From the NCBI GenBank assembly GCA_016789175.1, contig JAEURK010000336.1:1-52241 (forward strand): a stretch of DNA of 52,241 nt, read 5' to 3'. Under the pieces are notes generated by a model that saw nothing but the letters and a program-made list of their open reading frames with translations, was not told the DNA's origin and ran no database searches. Origin of the DNA: Anaerolineales bacterium. Lineage in GTDB: Bacteria > Chloroflexota > Anaerolineae > Anaerolineales > UBA6663. Each line of letters starts with the position of its first letter. Positions within the stretch are counted from its first letter, which is position 1. Positions 1 through 8,386 of the stretch are shown in pieces. The position numbers and the translations under genes were made by a program.

Positions 1-1
1 G

Positions 2-1060
2 ACAGCCTGCCAGCCGGTGTCGGTCACAACACCGACGGCTGCGGCGTTCACAGCCTTGCCGACGGCCAAGGTGGTCGTCGCGCCCACCCAGATCCCGACC
101 AGCACAGTGGCGCCGACAATAACAGCGGTGCCCACGCTCGAGCCGAGCCCCACGGTGCCCGAACCGACGCCAACCCTCTTCTACATCGTCCCGCAGCAGG
201 TCGAGATCGATCCGACGCCGCAATTGCCGGCGGCCGCGCCCTTCCCGACCTCCTGCGACGGACCCGGGCGGATCAACATCCTGCTGATCGGTATCGACGG
301 CTTCAGCAACGACTATACGCGCGCGGCCCGGGCCGACACGGTCATGTTGCTCGGGATCGACTTCGGCGCCAAGGCCGCCGAGCTCGTCTCTTTCCCGCGC
401 GATCTGTGGCTGCCGCTGGCGAACGGCCTGCCCGTCGCCGAAGCCCGGATCAACAGCGCCTATCACTACGGCGAGCTGTATGGCGTCGAGGGCGGCGGCC
501 CGGCCGAGCTGGCGGCCACGCTCTCCCAAAACTTCGGGGTGCGGATCGACCGGCACGTGGTCGTGAGTTTTCTGGCATTCGAGCAGGCTGTCGATGCTTT
601 GGGTGGGATCGAAATCGACATCCCGCAGCCCATCCGAGACCCGAATTACCCGCGCCGCTCGACCGAGGGCACGATCGCCATCGAGTTCCCGGCCGGCCGG
701 GTATTGATGGACGGCGGCACGGCTTTGATTTACGCCCGGATTCGTCACGACAGCAGCGACTTTCAACGTATGCGCCGGCAACAGCAAGTGCTTTTCGCCG
801 TGCGCGATAAACTCCTGTCTCCGGAAGTCCTGCCGCAGATCCCGGCCCTGACCAGTGTGTTGTGGAGCGCAGTGCGCACGGATCTGACTTTCGAGGACAT
901 CGCACTGCTCGGCTGTGCGGGTGTACAGATCCAGGACTCGGCGATCTACAACACGACCATCTCCGAGAAGATGGTGCAGCCGACCAAGCTCCAGGACGGC
1001 GCTCAAGTCTTGATGCCAAACATCGATGCGATCAACGCAGCCCTGGCATCCTTCAAATAA
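2..1060 (+). CDS. LytR-CpsA-Psr (LCP) family protein, 5' partial
   Basis: LCP proteins transfer undecaprenyl-linked polymers onto peptidoglycan outside the membrane. The LCP core runs from about residue 85 (INILLIGIDG) through RADTVMLLGID, the FPRDLWLPL strand, RINSAYHYGE and the RIRHDSSDFQRMRRQQQ helix, which contain the conserved acidic and arginine residues of the family. The frame is open to the window edge, so the true start lies upstream. The first visible residues read T-A-C-Q-P, which looks like a lipobox cysteine, and are followed by about 55 residues rich in Pro and Thr. The protein therefore seems to be a lipoprotein with a wall-spanning linker rather than having the usual transmembrane anchor; this is inferred because the signal peptide itself is not in the window. 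A GTG at 17 is a possible but less likely start. The S41 protease gene follows after 12 bp. Confidence 0.87.
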   Translation, partial: TACQPVSVTTPTAAAFTALPTAKVVVAPTQIPTSTVAPTITAVPTLEPSPTVPEPTPTLFYIVPQQVEIDPTPQLPAAAPFPTSCDGPGRINILLIGIDGFSNDYTRAARADTVMLLGIDFGAKAAELVSFPRDLWLPLANGLPVAEARINSAYHYGELYGVEGGGPAELAATLSQNFGVRIDRHVVVSFLAFEQAVDALGGIEIDIPQPIRDPNYPRRSTEGTIAIEFPAGRVLMDGGTALIYARIRHDSSDFQRMRRQQQVLFAVRDKLLSPEVLPQIPALTSVLWSAVRTDLTFEDIALLGCAGVQIQDSAIYNTTISEKMVQPTKLQDGAQVLMPNIDAINAALASFK

Positions 1061-1072
1061 GCAACGGATCCC

Positions 1073-2272
1073 ATGAACCCACGTGCCGTGCTGGAACAGG
1101 TCGGGCTCTTCCTCGTCGGGCTCGCGATCGTGGTCGTGACGTTTTTGACGGGCTACTACGCGCATGCCTTCAGCGGGCAAATCGCCTTTCTGCGCTGGCC
1201 GTTGCCCGGCTTGCCGGCCGGTCCCGAACAGTACGGCCTGCTGGCCGAGGCGCGAGCCCTGGTGGAACAACACTTCCTGGGAACCCTGCCGGACGCCGCC
1301 AAAGTCGATCAGGCTCTGGCGCGCGGTTACGTCCAATCGCTGGGTGATCCCTACACCGTTTTCATCGACCCGCCTAACGCCGAGCTCGAGAGCAACGCTC
1401 TGTCGGGCGAGTACGGTGGCATCGGGGTCAGCATCGGGCGCGACGAGTCCAATCAGATTGTGCTGGATCCGTTCCCCGACTCGCCCGCCATCCTGGCCGG
1501 CGTAAAACGCGGGGATATTCTGGTCGGCGTTGATGACAAGGCCATCAAACCCGACACGCCGACTGAAGACGTCACCTCGGCGGTACGCGGGCCGGTCGGC
1601 ACGCCGGTCACGATCCGGGTGCGCCGTGGCGAGGACGAGTTGACGTTTACGCTGACCCGGGCCGTGATCGCCCTGCCCTCGGTGCGCGGACAACTGGTCG
1701 ACGGGCAACCCGAGATCGGCTGGATCCGAATCGAGCGTTTCAGCGACAAGACCGCCGAAGAGCTTAAAAACGTCACGCAGGATCTGGCGGGTCAGGGAGC
1801 GACGCAGTACATCCTTGATCTGCGTGACAACGGCGGCGGCCTGGTTGATTCGGCCGTCGAGGCGGCCGGACTGGTCCTGGACGGCGGGGTCGTGCTCTAC
1901 GAGGTCAGCAAATCCGAAGCCGAGCGCACCTACACGGCGCCAGAGAGCGACTCGCCGCTTCAGACGGCCCCCTTGGTGGTCCTGGTCAACCACAACACCG
2001 CGAGTGCAGCCGAGATCCTGGCCGGGGCGGTCGCCGCTCAAGATCGCGCGCCCTTGATCGGGCAGAAGACGTACGGCAAAGGCTCGGTGCAATTCGTCTT
2101 CACCCTCTCGGACGGATCCAGCATCCACATCACAGCCAAGACCTGGCAAACACCCGATCACGAAAACCTGAACGGGAACGGCCTGGATCCATCCATCCCG
2201 ATCGAACCCGACCCCAATGGTGGCGACACCCAGCTACAGGCGGCGATCGAATACCTGCTCGATCGGCGGTAA
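1073..2272 (+). CDS. Carboxy-terminal processing protease, S41 family
   Basis: This is a periplasmic or extracytoplasmic serine protease that trims C-termini of exported proteins. An N-terminal membrane anchor covers about residues 10-32. It is followed by the helical N-domain (YGLLAEARALVEQHF), a PDZ domain around 105-190 (GGIGVSIG to TPVTIRVRRG) and the S41 core. The Ser-Lys dyad is visible: Ser311 in NTASAAEIL and Lys336 in TYGKGSVQ, 25 residues apart as in CtpA/CtpB enzymes. The length of 399 aa is normal. It lies 12 bp after the LCP gene and 68 bp before smpB, so these may be co-transcribed. Family assignment is secure, the substrate is unknown. Confidence 0.95.
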   Translation: MNPRAVLEQVGLFLVGLAIVVVTFLTGYYAHAFSGQIAFLRWPLPGLPAGPEQYGLLAEARALVEQHFLGTLPDAAKVDQALARGYVQSLGDPYTVFIDPPNAELESNALSGEYGGIGVSIGRDESNQIVLDPFPDSPAILAGVKRGDILVGVDDKAIKPDTPTEDVTSAVRGPVGTPVTIRVRRGEDELTFTLTRAVIALPSVRGQLVDGQPEIGWIRIERFSDKTAEELKNVTQDLAGQGATQYILDLRDNGGGLVDSAVEAAGLVLDGGVVLYEVSKSEAERTYTAPESDSPLQTAPLVVLVNHNTASAAEILAGAVAAQDRAPLIGQKTYGKGSVQFVFTLSDGSSIHITAKTWQTPDHENLNGNGLDPSIPIEPDPNGGDTQLQAAIEYLLDRR

Positions 2273-2340
2273 AATAGAGGATTGTGGCGCCGAAGGGGGC
2301 CAGATTTGCGGCCCACAGGCACGCCGCTGGATGCAAGACT

Positions 2341-2805
2341 ATGACGACCAATACCGACGAGGGGCGCGTGCTCGCCAACAATCGGCGCGCGGGCTTCGAC
2401 TACTTCCTCGAACAACGATTTGAGGCCGGCCTCGCGCTGGTCGGCACCGAGATCAAGAGCCTGCGTGAAGGTAAGGCCCAGATCAAAGAAGCCTATGTGC
2501 GCGTCGAGGCGGGCGAGGCCTGGCTGCTCAACAGCCACATCTCGACCTACGATCCGGCCTCGCGCCAGAACCACGATCCGCTACGCCCGCGCAAGCTGCT
2601 GCTCCACAAGAAAGAGATCCGGACGCTGTTCGACGAAGGCAAGCTCAAAGGCTACACGATCGTTCCACTCAGGATCTATCTGAAGAAGGGCCGCGCAAAG
2701 CTCGAGATCGCCCTGGCCCGCGGCAAGAAGAACTTCGACAAGCGCGAATCGATCAAGAAGCGCGAGACCGAGCGCGAGATGGCGCGCGAAATCGGCCGGC
2801 GCTGA
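2341..2805 (+). CDS. smpB: SsrA-binding protein SmpB
   Basis: SmpB binds tmRNA and is needed for rescue of stalled ribosomes. The 154-aa product has the expected beta-barrel: NRRAGFDYFLEQRFEAG at the N-terminus, LVGTEIKSLREGKAQ, then the YDPASRQNHDP segment, RPRKLLLHKKEI and the basic C-terminal tail (RGKKNFDKRESIKKRE) that enters the decoding centre. The ATG at 2341 is chosen because homologues begin just before this point and the length then matches the family (about 150-160 aa); an in-frame upstream start at 2284 would add 19 unconserved residues. No ssrA gene is visible nearby. Confidence 0.96.
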   Translation: MTTNTDEGRVLANNRRAGFDYFLEQRFEAGLALVGTEIKSLREGKAQIKEAYVRVEAGEAWLLNSHISTYDPASRQNHDPLRPRKLLLHKKEIRTLFDEGKLKGYTIVPLRIYLKKGRAKLEIALARGKKNFDKRESIKKRETEREMAREIGRR

Positions 2806-2837
2806 CCTGCGGGCCAGCCCGGGCTGGAATTCGCAGG
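2806..2837. terminator. Hairpin between convergent smpB and rRNA methyltransferase gene
   Basis: CCTGCG (2806-2811) pairs with CGCAGG (2832-2837), enclosing a perfect palindrome CCAGCCCGGGCTGG (2814-2827). It begins right at the smpB stop and lies between two convergent genes, so it could act in both directions. There is no clear T tract, so an intrinsic terminator is only a suggestion. Confidence 0.4.
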
Positions 2838-2850
2838 CCCATCCTTGCAC

Positions 2851-3615
2851 TCATTCGCCAAGTCTCAGAATGGCGACGCGGCGCTTGCCGATCTGAAACC
2901 GTTCCAACCGTTTGTAGGCGGGGTGCAGGGCCTTCTGCCCCTTATCCGAGACAATCCCCACCACACCACCGGGGCGCAAGACACCCCGCAACGATTCGAG
3001 CAAGCGCCCGATCCAGTCTCCATCGGCGATCTCAGACAAATCTCGCCCCTGCCACACGGAGTGCCGACCGTAGGGCACATCGGCAAGAGCGATATCCACG
3101 GACGCCGGGCCGAGCCGGCCCGCCACACGATCGGGCTCCAGTGCGTCCGCCTCAAACACGTCGGTGGCGAGGGTACGGTCGCCCAGGTCACGCGCCAGGG
3201 CGTCACGCAATCGGCGGGCGCTCGCAGCCGCCAGCGCATACGAAGGCCGTTGGTACTCACGCGCGTGCTGCTCGAGCTCTGCAATACGACGATCCAACCC
3301 CTCCCGACTCAACAGATCAAGGTTGCGGCGCGCCGCCTGAGCGAGCGCCGGCTGAATGTCGGAGCCGACGATGCGGCTCACCTCGCGCCCGTGCAGAAGG
3401 CCCAGCACCGTCAGTTGGTATCCCCCGCCGCAGCAGGGGTCATACAAACAGATGGGGTCAGCCGGGCCGGATTCACAACGCGCCGCCAGACAGCGCTGAA
3501 AAAGCTCATCGGCCAGGCGCACCGGCAGCGCCGGTTGTCCGGGGATGGCGTGGAGCACCGCACCGCCGGCCAGGTCCGAATAGTCGTGTCGCTCTGTAGC
3601 GAAGAGATACGGCAT
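2851..3615 (-). CDS. AviRa-like 23S rRNA methyltransferase family protein
   Basis: This is an S-adenosylmethionine-dependent methyltransferase of about 254 aa that closely resembles AviRa, the avilamycin-resistance enzyme methylating a guanosine of 23S rRNA. Shared features as I recall them are the N-terminal RHDYSDLAGGAVLH and IPGQPALPVRLADELFQR segment, SAM motif I as LYDPCCGGGYQLTVLG, a long helical insertion (YALAAASARRLRDAL) and a catalytic ADVPYG motif. The start at 3615 (MPYLF) is chosen because AviRa-type proteins begin close to this block; the frame stays open upstream to 3798 but reads as unconserved sequence. It is convergent with smpB and divergent from glgX. Whether it modifies rRNA as housekeeping or for resistance cannot be told. 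Confidence 0.82.
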   Translation of the reverse strand: MPYLFATERHDYSDLAGGAVLHAIPGQPALPVRLADELFQRCLAARCESGPADPICLYDPCCGGGYQLTVLGLLHGREVSRIVGSDIQPALAQAARRNLDLLSREGLDRRIAELEQHAREYQRPSYALAAASARRLRDALARDLGDRTLATDVFEADALEPDRVAGRLGPASVDIALADVPYGRHSVWQGRDLSEIADGDWIGRLLESLRGVLRPGGVVGIVSDKGQKALHPAYKRLERFQIGKRRVAILRLGE

Positions 3616-3800
3616 GGTGGCGAGTCTAGCGCGGCTTTCTAAAGCCTGCCCGACCACGTAAGATCCGCGTGAATCCAAACCTGAAAGCGAGTGAAAACTA
3701 CAGGCGCAAACCCTGGATGGGCCACGCCCCCACCCAATGGGGTCTTGGGATAGGCGTAGGCTTCTGGTAGGCTGACGGCGCCGGTTTACGGGAAACACTT

Positions 3801-5936
3801 ATGCGAACACACAACATCTGGCCGGGACAGCCGTATCCACTTGGGGCAACCTGGGACGGTGACGGCGTCAATTTCGCGCTCTTCAGCGTCCACGCGTCCG
3901 GCGTCGACCTGTGTCTGTACGACTCGCACGAGCCGGCGCGTGAGACGGCGCGCTACCCACTGCCCGAATACTCCAATCAGGTCTGGCACGGATACGTGCC
4001 TGGATTACGACCCGGCCAGCTCTACGGTTTCCGCGTGCACGGGCCGCATCGGCCGCTGCAGGGCCATTGGTTCAATCCGAACAAGGTGCTGCTCGACCCC
4101 TACGCGCGCGCGATCGCGGGCACCTGGCATTGGAAGGACAGCGACGCGTTGTTCGGATACACCGTCGGGGGCCCCGAGGGCGATCTGGCGCTCGACCGCA
4201 AAGACAGTGCGCCGCATCAGCCCAAGTGCGTGGTCGTCGACCCGGCCTTCGATTGGGAGGGAGATCGACCGCCGCGCACCCCGCTGGCCGAAAGCGTGCT
4301 GTACGAGGTCCATGTAAAGGGGTTCACGGCCCGGCATCCGCAGGTGCCGGCCGCGCTGCGCGGCACGTACGCAGGCCTGGCCAGCGCGCCCGTGATCGAC
4401 CACCTGCGCGCTCTGGGCGTGACTGCGGTGGAACTCCTGCCCGTGCATCAGGCCGTCCCGGATCGAAACCTGGCGGAGCGCGGCCTGACCAACTACTGGG
4501 GTTATCAATCTATCGGATTCTTTGCGCCGGAGGCGCGTTATGCCAGCGCCGGCGTGGGCGGGCAACAGGTGACGGAGTTCAAGCACATGGTCAAGGCCCT
4601 GCACCGAGCCGGGCTCGAGGTCATCCTCGACGTGGTCTACAACCACACCGGGGAGGGCAATCATCTTGGCCCCCTGCTCTCCTTCAAGGGCATCGACAAC
4701 GCCAGCTACTATCGCCTCGTAATGAGCGATCCGCGCTACTACCACGACGTCACGGGCACCGGCAACACGCTCAACGTCGTCGAGCCGAACGTGCTGCAGT
4801 TGATCACCGACAGCTTGCGTTATTGGGTTCAGGAGATGCACGTCGACGGGTTTCGCTTCGATCTGGCCACGGCGCTGGGCCGGGAGACCAACGGCTTCGA
4901 TCCGCGCGCGGCCTTCTTCGACATCATTCGTCAAGACCCGGTCCTGGCGTCCGTCAAGCTTTTTGCCGAACCCTGGGACGTTGGGGAGCACGGCTATCAG
5001 CTCGGCAACTTTCCTGCGGGTTGGAACGAGTGGAATGGCCGATATCGCGACGTCGTGCGCGATTACTGGCGCAGCGCCGAGGGCACGCTGGGCGCGTTCG
5101 CCGGAGCCTTCACCGGCAGCCACGGGTTATTCGGGTCACGGGGTCGTCAGCCGACGGCCAGCCTCAACTTCGTGACGGCCCATGACGGGTTCACCTTGCG
5201 TGATCTGGTCTGCTACAACGAAAAACACAACGACGCGAACGGCGAGGGCAATCAGGATGGCGAGTCGCACAATCGTTCGTGGAATTGCGGGGCTGAGGGG
5301 CCGACCGACGATCCAGTCGTGACGCGCCTGCGCAGCCGTCAACAGCGCAACCTGCTGGCCACACTCCTGCTCTCGCAGGGCGTGCCGATGTTGTTGGGCG
5401 GCGATGAGTTGGGTCGCACCCAAAAAGGCAACAACAACGCTTACTGCCAGGACAATGATCTCTCGTGGTTCGACTGGGAGAACGTCGATACCGACCTGCT
5501 GACGTTCGCGCAACGGCTGATCGCCCTGCGCCGGGCGCATCCCGTCTTGCGTCAGCGCAGCTTTCTACGCGGCCGGGCAGTGCGTGGGCTGGGTTTCCGC
5601 GATATTGACTGGTTCACTCCGGAAGGCGAAGAGATGACCCAGGCACACTGGACCAGTGGAACCACCCAGGCGCTGGCCGTGTTTCTGGACGGGCATGGCA
5701 TCAGCGGGCTCGATCCCAAGGGGCAGCGCCTGACGGACAAGGGGTTCTACCTGCTCTTCAATGCGAGCCCGGCGCCCGTCACCTTCACGCTGCCGGCCTC
5801 GGACTGGCTGGTCCGCTGGGAAAAGGTGCTCGACACCAGCGAGGCGACGCCCGCGACCGAGTTGAGGGTTGTCCACGCGGAAGAGGAGATAACGCTCGCG
5901 GGCCATGCCCTGGCGGTGCTTCGGCAGGCGCCCTGA
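3801..5936 (+). CDS. glgX: Glycogen debranching enzyme GlgX (GH13 isoamylase type)
   Basis: The enzyme hydrolyses alpha-1,6 branches of glycogen or limit dextrin in the cytoplasm. An N-terminal CBM48 domain (about 8-95, starting PYPLGATWDGDGVNFALFS) precedes the TIM barrel. All three GH13 catalytic acids are present: nucleophile Asp354 in VDGFRFDLA, acid/base Glu390 in LFAEPWDVG and Asp462 in TAHDGFTLRD. The motif DVVYNHTGEGN is region I. The length of 711 aa and the YQLGNFPAGWNEWNGRYRD segment are typical of GlgX/TreX. No other glycogen genes are adjacent. A divergent spacer of 185 bp separates it from the methyltransferase gene, and I see no strong promoter in it. Confidence 0.95.
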   Translation: MRTHNIWPGQPYPLGATWDGDGVNFALFSVHASGVDLCLYDSHEPARETARYPLPEYSNQVWHGYVPGLRPGQLYGFRVHGPHRPLQGHWFNPNKVLLDPYARAIAGTWHWKDSDALFGYTVGGPEGDLALDRKDSAPHQPKCVVVDPAFDWEGDRPPRTPLAESVLYEVHVKGFTARHPQVPAALRGTYAGLASAPVIDHLRALGVTAVELLPVHQAVPDRNLAERGLTNYWGYQSIGFFAPEARYASAGVGGQQVTEFKHMVKALHRAGLEVILDVVYNHTGEGNHLGPLLSFKGIDNASYYRLVMSDPRYYHDVTGTGNTLNVVEPNVLQLITDSLRYWVQEMHVDGFRFDLATALGRETNGFDPRAAFFDIIRQDPVLASVKLFAEPWDVGEHGYQLGNFPAGWNEWNGRYRDVVRDYWRSAEGTLGAFAGAFTGSHGLFGSRGRQPTASLNFVTAHDGFTLRDLVCYNEKHNDANGEGNQDGESHNRSWNCGAEGPTDDPVVTRLRSRQQRNLLATLLLSQGVPMLLGGDELGRTQKGNNNAYCQDNDLSWFDWENVDTDLLTFAQRLIALRRAHPVLRQRSFLRGRAVRGLGFRDIDWFTPEGEEMTQAHWTSGTTQALAVFLDGHGISGLDPKGQRLTDKGFYLLFNASPAPVTFTLPASDWLVRWEKVLDTSEATPATELRVVHAEEEITLAGHALAVLRQAP

Positions 5937-5980
5937 ACGACGTGATCAGCCGGGCCAATTCGAGCAGCGGCGATAAATAG

Positions 5981-6012
5981 GGGTCCCGTCACCCGTTAGG
6001 GCGGCGGGACCC
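5981..6012. terminator. Long hairpin in the glgX / kinase convergent gap
   Basis: GGGTCCCG (5981-5988) and CGGGACCC (6005-6012) form a perfect 8-bp stem, with an inner CCC-GTTA-GGG pairing. It lies 45 bp after the glgX stop, between convergent genes. There is no T tract. The rest of the 292-bp gap (6013-6228) shows no gene or repeat that I can recognise. Confidence 0.4.
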
Positions 6013-6228
6013 GGGGCCGCGCAGATCTATCGCTTGGTCGCCGGTGCTCTGGTCAAGCGTCACCGGCGTCGGCCCAAAGGCCGCGATCGCCGTTCGTGTG
6101 TATCAAAAGGTATCTGCCTGCGAGCATAGCGCCGATCGACCGCGAACGCGCTGCGCCGATATGCGAATCTGTGCGCCGACCTCCGGCGACAGAGCTCGCC
6201 GACCGGGTTGGCCCGGTTCCTGACCCTC

Positions 6229-7101
6229 TCAGCGGTAAGGCTCCAGACCGCTCTCATAGGCTTCTTGGTCGCCCACACGCAGGCCATACAGGGCCTCCTG
6301 AAGTGCGAACGTACCCCGGTAGAACACAGCGCGCCCCAGGTGTTGCTCGACGTCGGGATAGGCCGAGCAAATGTCCTCGAAAAACCCCTCTCCCCAACAG
6401 GACGCCGCGGCCAGGTCGACCGCCGGGTCGCCCAGGCCCGCGCCGTCGAAGTCGATGATGCCGCTGATCGTCTGCCGATCGGGGTCGTAGAGCACGTTCG
6501 CAGGACCGAAGTCGCCATGGCGCAGGCTGGGGGTGAATGCCCGGAAGCCTGGGTCCATCAAAAAACGTTCGAAGTGGGTCGTGACCGCCTTCCGCGCGGC
6601 CGGGCGCATCTCAGCGAACAGGCGCGCTTGGATCTCGACGTACAGGTGCCGCCAGGCGTCAACGTCGTCCAACGACGACTCGTCGCGCGACGCGTTCCGG
6701 AGTTCGTGGCCATGCAGTTCGGCCAGAAAGCCGCCGAGCTGACGCGCCAACCCGCGTCGCACCTTGGGATCGGCGATCGCCTCAAGACTCTGAAGCGACA
6801 GCGTCACGCCCTTCAGGTAGTCGTACGCCAGAAAGGCCCGCCCCAACGGCGCCCCATCCGGGCTCGAACAGCGCAGCCGCGGTGTCGGCAGCGAAAGCGC
6901 GCCCTGAAGCCGCGCCAAGATGCGCTTCGTACGGCCGAGAGCCTCCAGGCTGGATCTGTAGCGCGGAAACCGCAAGACCAGACACCCGTCAGCCAGGAGG
7001 AGATCGTTGTATTGGCCCGTGTCATTGAAGGGGACCACTGTCGTGATCCGCAGACTCGGACAGCGGTTCGCGACGACGTTACGAAGTTCGTCAACATCCA
7101 T
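6229..7101 (-). CDS. Aminoglycoside-phosphotransferase/choline-kinase fold protein
   Basis: This is a predicted small-molecule kinase of the APH family. The catalytic loop is SLRHGDFGPANVLYD (HxD...N) and the metal site is SGIIDFDGAGLGDPAVDLA. A degenerate nucleotide-binding half carries LVLRFPRY, where the Lys normally found is replaced by Arg. The substrate is unknown; many such proteins phosphorylate sugars, choline or amino-sugars rather than antibiotics. The start at 7101 (MDVDELRN) has a GAGG Shine-Dalgarno five bases upstream; an in-frame ATG at 7167 without such a site is an alternative. The gene lies 76 bp downstream of the decayed GNAT pseudogene and ends facing glgX. Confidence 0.82.
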   Translation of the reverse strand: MDVDELRNVVANRCPSLRITTVVPFNDTGQYNDLLLADGCLVLRFPRYRSSLEALGRTKRILARLQGALSLPTPRLRCSSPDGAPLGRAFLAYDYLKGVTLSLQSLEAIADPKVRRGLARQLGGFLAELHGHELRNASRDESSLDDVDAWRHLYVEIQARLFAEMRPAARKAVTTHFERFLMDPGFRAFTPSLRHGDFGPANVLYDPDRQTISGIIDFDGAGLGDPAVDLAAASCWGEGFFEDICSAYPDVEQHLGRAVFYRGTFALQEALYGLRVGDQEAYESGLEPYR

Positions 7102-7177
7102 GAGTGCCTCGATCCGGCCGGCCCCCACCCCACGCTCGCCGCCTGGAGGACCAATCCCTTCCGGCATGACCGGCGAG

Positions 7178-7559
7178 TCACGCCGCGTTCGCCTGCTCCC
7201 ACCTCTCCCGCTCCAGGGCGAAGTCAAACCAAAACGATTGCCGACTTTCACTCGTTTTGCGAAAGCCCAGGCGCTCAAGCAAACGCACGGCAGGCTGATT
7301 GACCGCGGCAGTTCCGGTGACCACCCGCTCCGCCTGGAGTGGGCCGAAGGCGCGCGCAAGGATGGCCCGACAGGCCTCGGAGGCATAGCCCCGGCCGTGA
7401 AAGCGGCGATCAAATTGCACCTCACCGGGGTCGGGCGGTCAAGGGTGATCGAAAGCGGCGTACGGAGAGCCCTCAGAATATAACGATCAGCGCGAGCAGA
7501 TCACGCCAATCGTCGGCTCGGAAACGCCTCAGCTTCAACCGCTCTGTGATAAGGGTCAT
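7178..7559 (-). pseudogene. Decayed GNAT acetyltransferase gene
   Basis: Two pieces of one GNAT gene can be read on the minus strand. From an ATG at 7559 the frame gives MTLITERLKLRRFRADDW and a short helix, a typical GNAT N-terminus, and stops at 7473. In another frame, from about 7478, SEGSPYAAFDHP is followed by a stop. From 7420 that same frame continues as a GNAT C-terminus: DRRFHGRGYASEAC (acetyl-CoA loop), VVTGTAAVNQPAVRLLERLGF and a terminal ALERERW helix. The intact family is about 170-185 aa, and only about 115 are present, so a frameshift, a stop and an internal deletion of some 60 residues have accumulated. I see no single frame able to encode the enzyme. Confidence 0.75.
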
Positions 7560-7897
7560 CATCTCGTCGCCCCATGACAGCATTCGGTGCGCTGGCACGC
7601 ATTGTCAGCGAACCATTACCGTGAATGGCGCGAATTCCGCTGAAACAGATCCGACCGATGGACAGGTTCCCGTTCGCGTCATTCGCAAAATCCGCGGCCC
7701 GAATCTGGCCCTGACACCTTGCCCGGGCACACCAGCATTTTATCGAGAGGCCACAACGCAAGTCGACCGAACCGCCCGCGTGCCTGGGGCGGCCGGCTCT
7801 GGTGCGCCAAATCTGGTGACATTTGTCCTGAATCGGCCGACAGATGTCACTCCGGATCACTTTTCGCTTGCCCTATAGTGTCGACTAGGGCATTCTT
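7560..7897. other. Non-coding gap with a repeat fragment
   Basis: This 338-bp gap lies between the start of the GNAT pseudogene and the small membrane protein gene. Open frames here read as low-complexity Arg/Pro/Ala peptides without motifs. It contains one fragment of the intergenic repeat family described at 13331 and 34170. No convincing promoter was found before the GTG at 7898. Confidence 0.5.
7673..7698 (+). repeat. Intergenic repeat family A, partial copy
   Basis: The stretch contains ATTCGCAAAATCCGCGGC, preceded by TTCGCGTC. It matches the AATCCGCGGC core and the spaced CGC-AATC pattern seen at 13331-13380 and 34170-34221, but the A-rich run after the core is missing. Confidence 0.45.
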
Positions 7898-8386
7898 GTG
7901 GACTACCTGGATCGACTCAACCTCACCCTGACGCCAGAGAGGATCAGCCGTCTCAAGTGGATCTTGCCCTTGGGAATGGCCGCGATCGTGATCGGCATCG
8001 AGTTCGCGCAAATGGTGTGGATCGCGAGCCCGGGCGCGCTGATTGAGTTCGTGGCGGATGGTCTGGTGTATGGGACCTTTGGACCAGTACTGGTCTTTTG
8101 GCTGCTCGACGTGCTCCAGCGATGGCTGGCTGAGCGCGAGACGTCGGCCCTGCAAGCCCGTCTGTTAGCCCGGGCCCGTGAACACCTCCACGATAACCAG
8201 TCGCTGAGCGACTCCACGCTGCAATCGTTGTTCGCGACCAGCCTGTACATCAACGATGTCCACGACCACGTCGGCGATCTTCCACCAGAGGCCGTGGCCC
8301 AGCTCGAAGCCGCGCACGATTCGCTCGACGCAGCCATCACGGGCCTGCGCGAGCACCTGCTCAAGATCGATCGCCCGCTGCGCTAA
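7898..8386 (+). CDS. Small two-helix membrane protein with kinase dimerisation-like helices
   Basis: The 162-aa product has two predicted membrane helices (about residues 20-42 and 50-75) followed by a charged helix and a segment AREHLHDNQSLSDSTLQSLF that resembles the dimerisation helix of NarL-type histidine kinases (usual pattern ER...AREHDG..Q.L). The usual phospho-acceptor context is altered, and no ATP-binding domain follows in this or any nearby frame. The last four bases overlap the 3' end of the convergent fusion gene. The start is a GTG without a clear Shine-Dalgarno. I cannot assign a function; a membrane-bound regulator or kinase relic is possible. Confidence 0.6.
   Translation: MDYLDRLNLTLTPERISRLKWILPLGMAAIVIGIEFAQMVWIASPGALIEFVADGLVYGTFGPVLVFWLLDVLQRWLAERETSALQARLLARAREHLHDNQSLSDSTLQSLFATSLYINDVHDHVGDLPPEAVAQLEAAHDSLDAAITGLREHLLKIDRPLR

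Noticed and set aside
2273-2340. tmRNA gene next to smpB
   Set aside because: The flanking spaces are only 68 and 45 bp and contain no tRNA-like ends.
3616-3798. N-terminal extension of the AviRa-like protein
   Set aside because: The added residues look unconserved and would fill the divergent promoter space with glgX; homologues begin near the ATG at 3615.
4005-5123. Long antisense frame opposite glgX
   Set aside because: glgX is conserved throughout with all catalytic residues; the antisense peptide has no recognisable motif or start signal.
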